From Acephala macrosclerotiorum (taxonomy: Eukaryota; Ascomycota; Leotiomycetes; Helotiales; Mollisiaceae), in contig MU119501.1 of NCBI GenBank assembly GCA_014904845.1, forward strand, positions 1-63,164: a DNA stretch of 63,164 nt, in the 5' to 3' direction. The notes below the pieces were generated by a model that saw only the letters and a list, made by a program, of their open reading frames with translations, was not told the origin of the DNA and searched no databases. The position numbers and the translations under genes are program-made. This document shows positions 63,026 through 63,164 of this stretch, in pieces (positions within the stretch are counted from its first letter, which is position 1; each line of letters starts with the position of its first letter).

Positions 63026-63164
63026 AAATATAAAATTAAAAAATTAATAATATTTATAAAAAATAATTAAAAATATTTAATTATTTTTAATAATAAATTT
63101 AAACAATTTTAAAAGTTTTAAATTTTAAATTTTTTATTTAAAATGAAATTTTTTTTTTTTTTTT
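63026..63164. other. AT-rich sequence to the window end
   Basis: A/T only, ending in a T homopolymer that runs off the window. Nothing else visible. Confidence 0.6.

Noticed and set aside
1..63164. tRNA, rRNA, CRISPR array or riboswitch
   Set aside because: None recognised on reading; a covariance-model scan was not possible, so small RNAs cannot be excluded.

Overview
This window is a left chromosome end of a filamentous ascomycete (Pezizomycotina). It opens with about 70 bp of CCCTAA telomere repeat. The genes carry many short introns (43-115 bp, mostly about 50) with GT...TGAC...AG signals. Islands of normal base composition alternate with very AT-rich tracts that look like products of repeat-induced point mutation (RIP). 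Gene content would suit a Leotiomycetes or Dothideomycetes plant-associated fungus, but the sequence does not fix the species.

Layout. 1-9.7 kb is a decaying subtelomeric cluster. A P450 is cut off by the telomere, followed by a fungal transcription-factor remnant (-), a carboxylesterase remnant (+), a short-chain dehydrogenase remnant (-), a Zn2Cys6 regulator remnant (+) and a broken repeat-protein gene. Most premature stops there are CAG/CGA/TGG changed to TAG/TGA, i.e. C-to-T or G-to-A transitions, with added single-base frameshifts. 9.7-23.9 kb is an AT-rich block holding a ~12 kb LTR retrotransposon whose two LTRs (about 259 bp) can still be aligned. 24-40 kb is the living island: a 273-bp inverted-repeat element, an intact alpha-glucoside-type sugar transporter, an intact FAD monooxygenase divergent from an intact allantoate-permease-type transporter, and an intact CYP52-like P450. 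Broken fragments (Zn2Cys6 start, 2EXR protein, small secreted ORF) and simple-sequence arrays lie between them. 40.6-44.2 kb is AT-rich. 44.4-47.8 kb holds a RecQ-type helicase pseudogene with a zinc-knuckle tail, a fragment of an unnamed repeated fungal protein, and a truncated Tc1/mariner-like transposase. 49.2-49.6 kb is an intact small secreted four-cysteine protein on the edge of the last AT-rich block (49.9-63.2 kb), which contains a second, ~6.2 kb LTR element.

How things fit together. The left cluster (P450, esterase, dehydrogenase, two regulators) reads as a former detoxification or secondary-metabolite cluster that lost one end to telomere formation and is being eroded. In the central island the monooxygenase and transporter share a 613-bp promoter region and probably act together on uptake and hydroxylation of a small aromatic acid. 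A 112-113 bp element occurs three times, always in the same orientation, always inside a coding sequence, each time flanked by a perfect 5-bp target duplication; it links the three otherwise unrelated gene regions. In the AT-rich blocks the surviving G and C lie mostly in CpG, which suggests that the local RIP process spares CpG.
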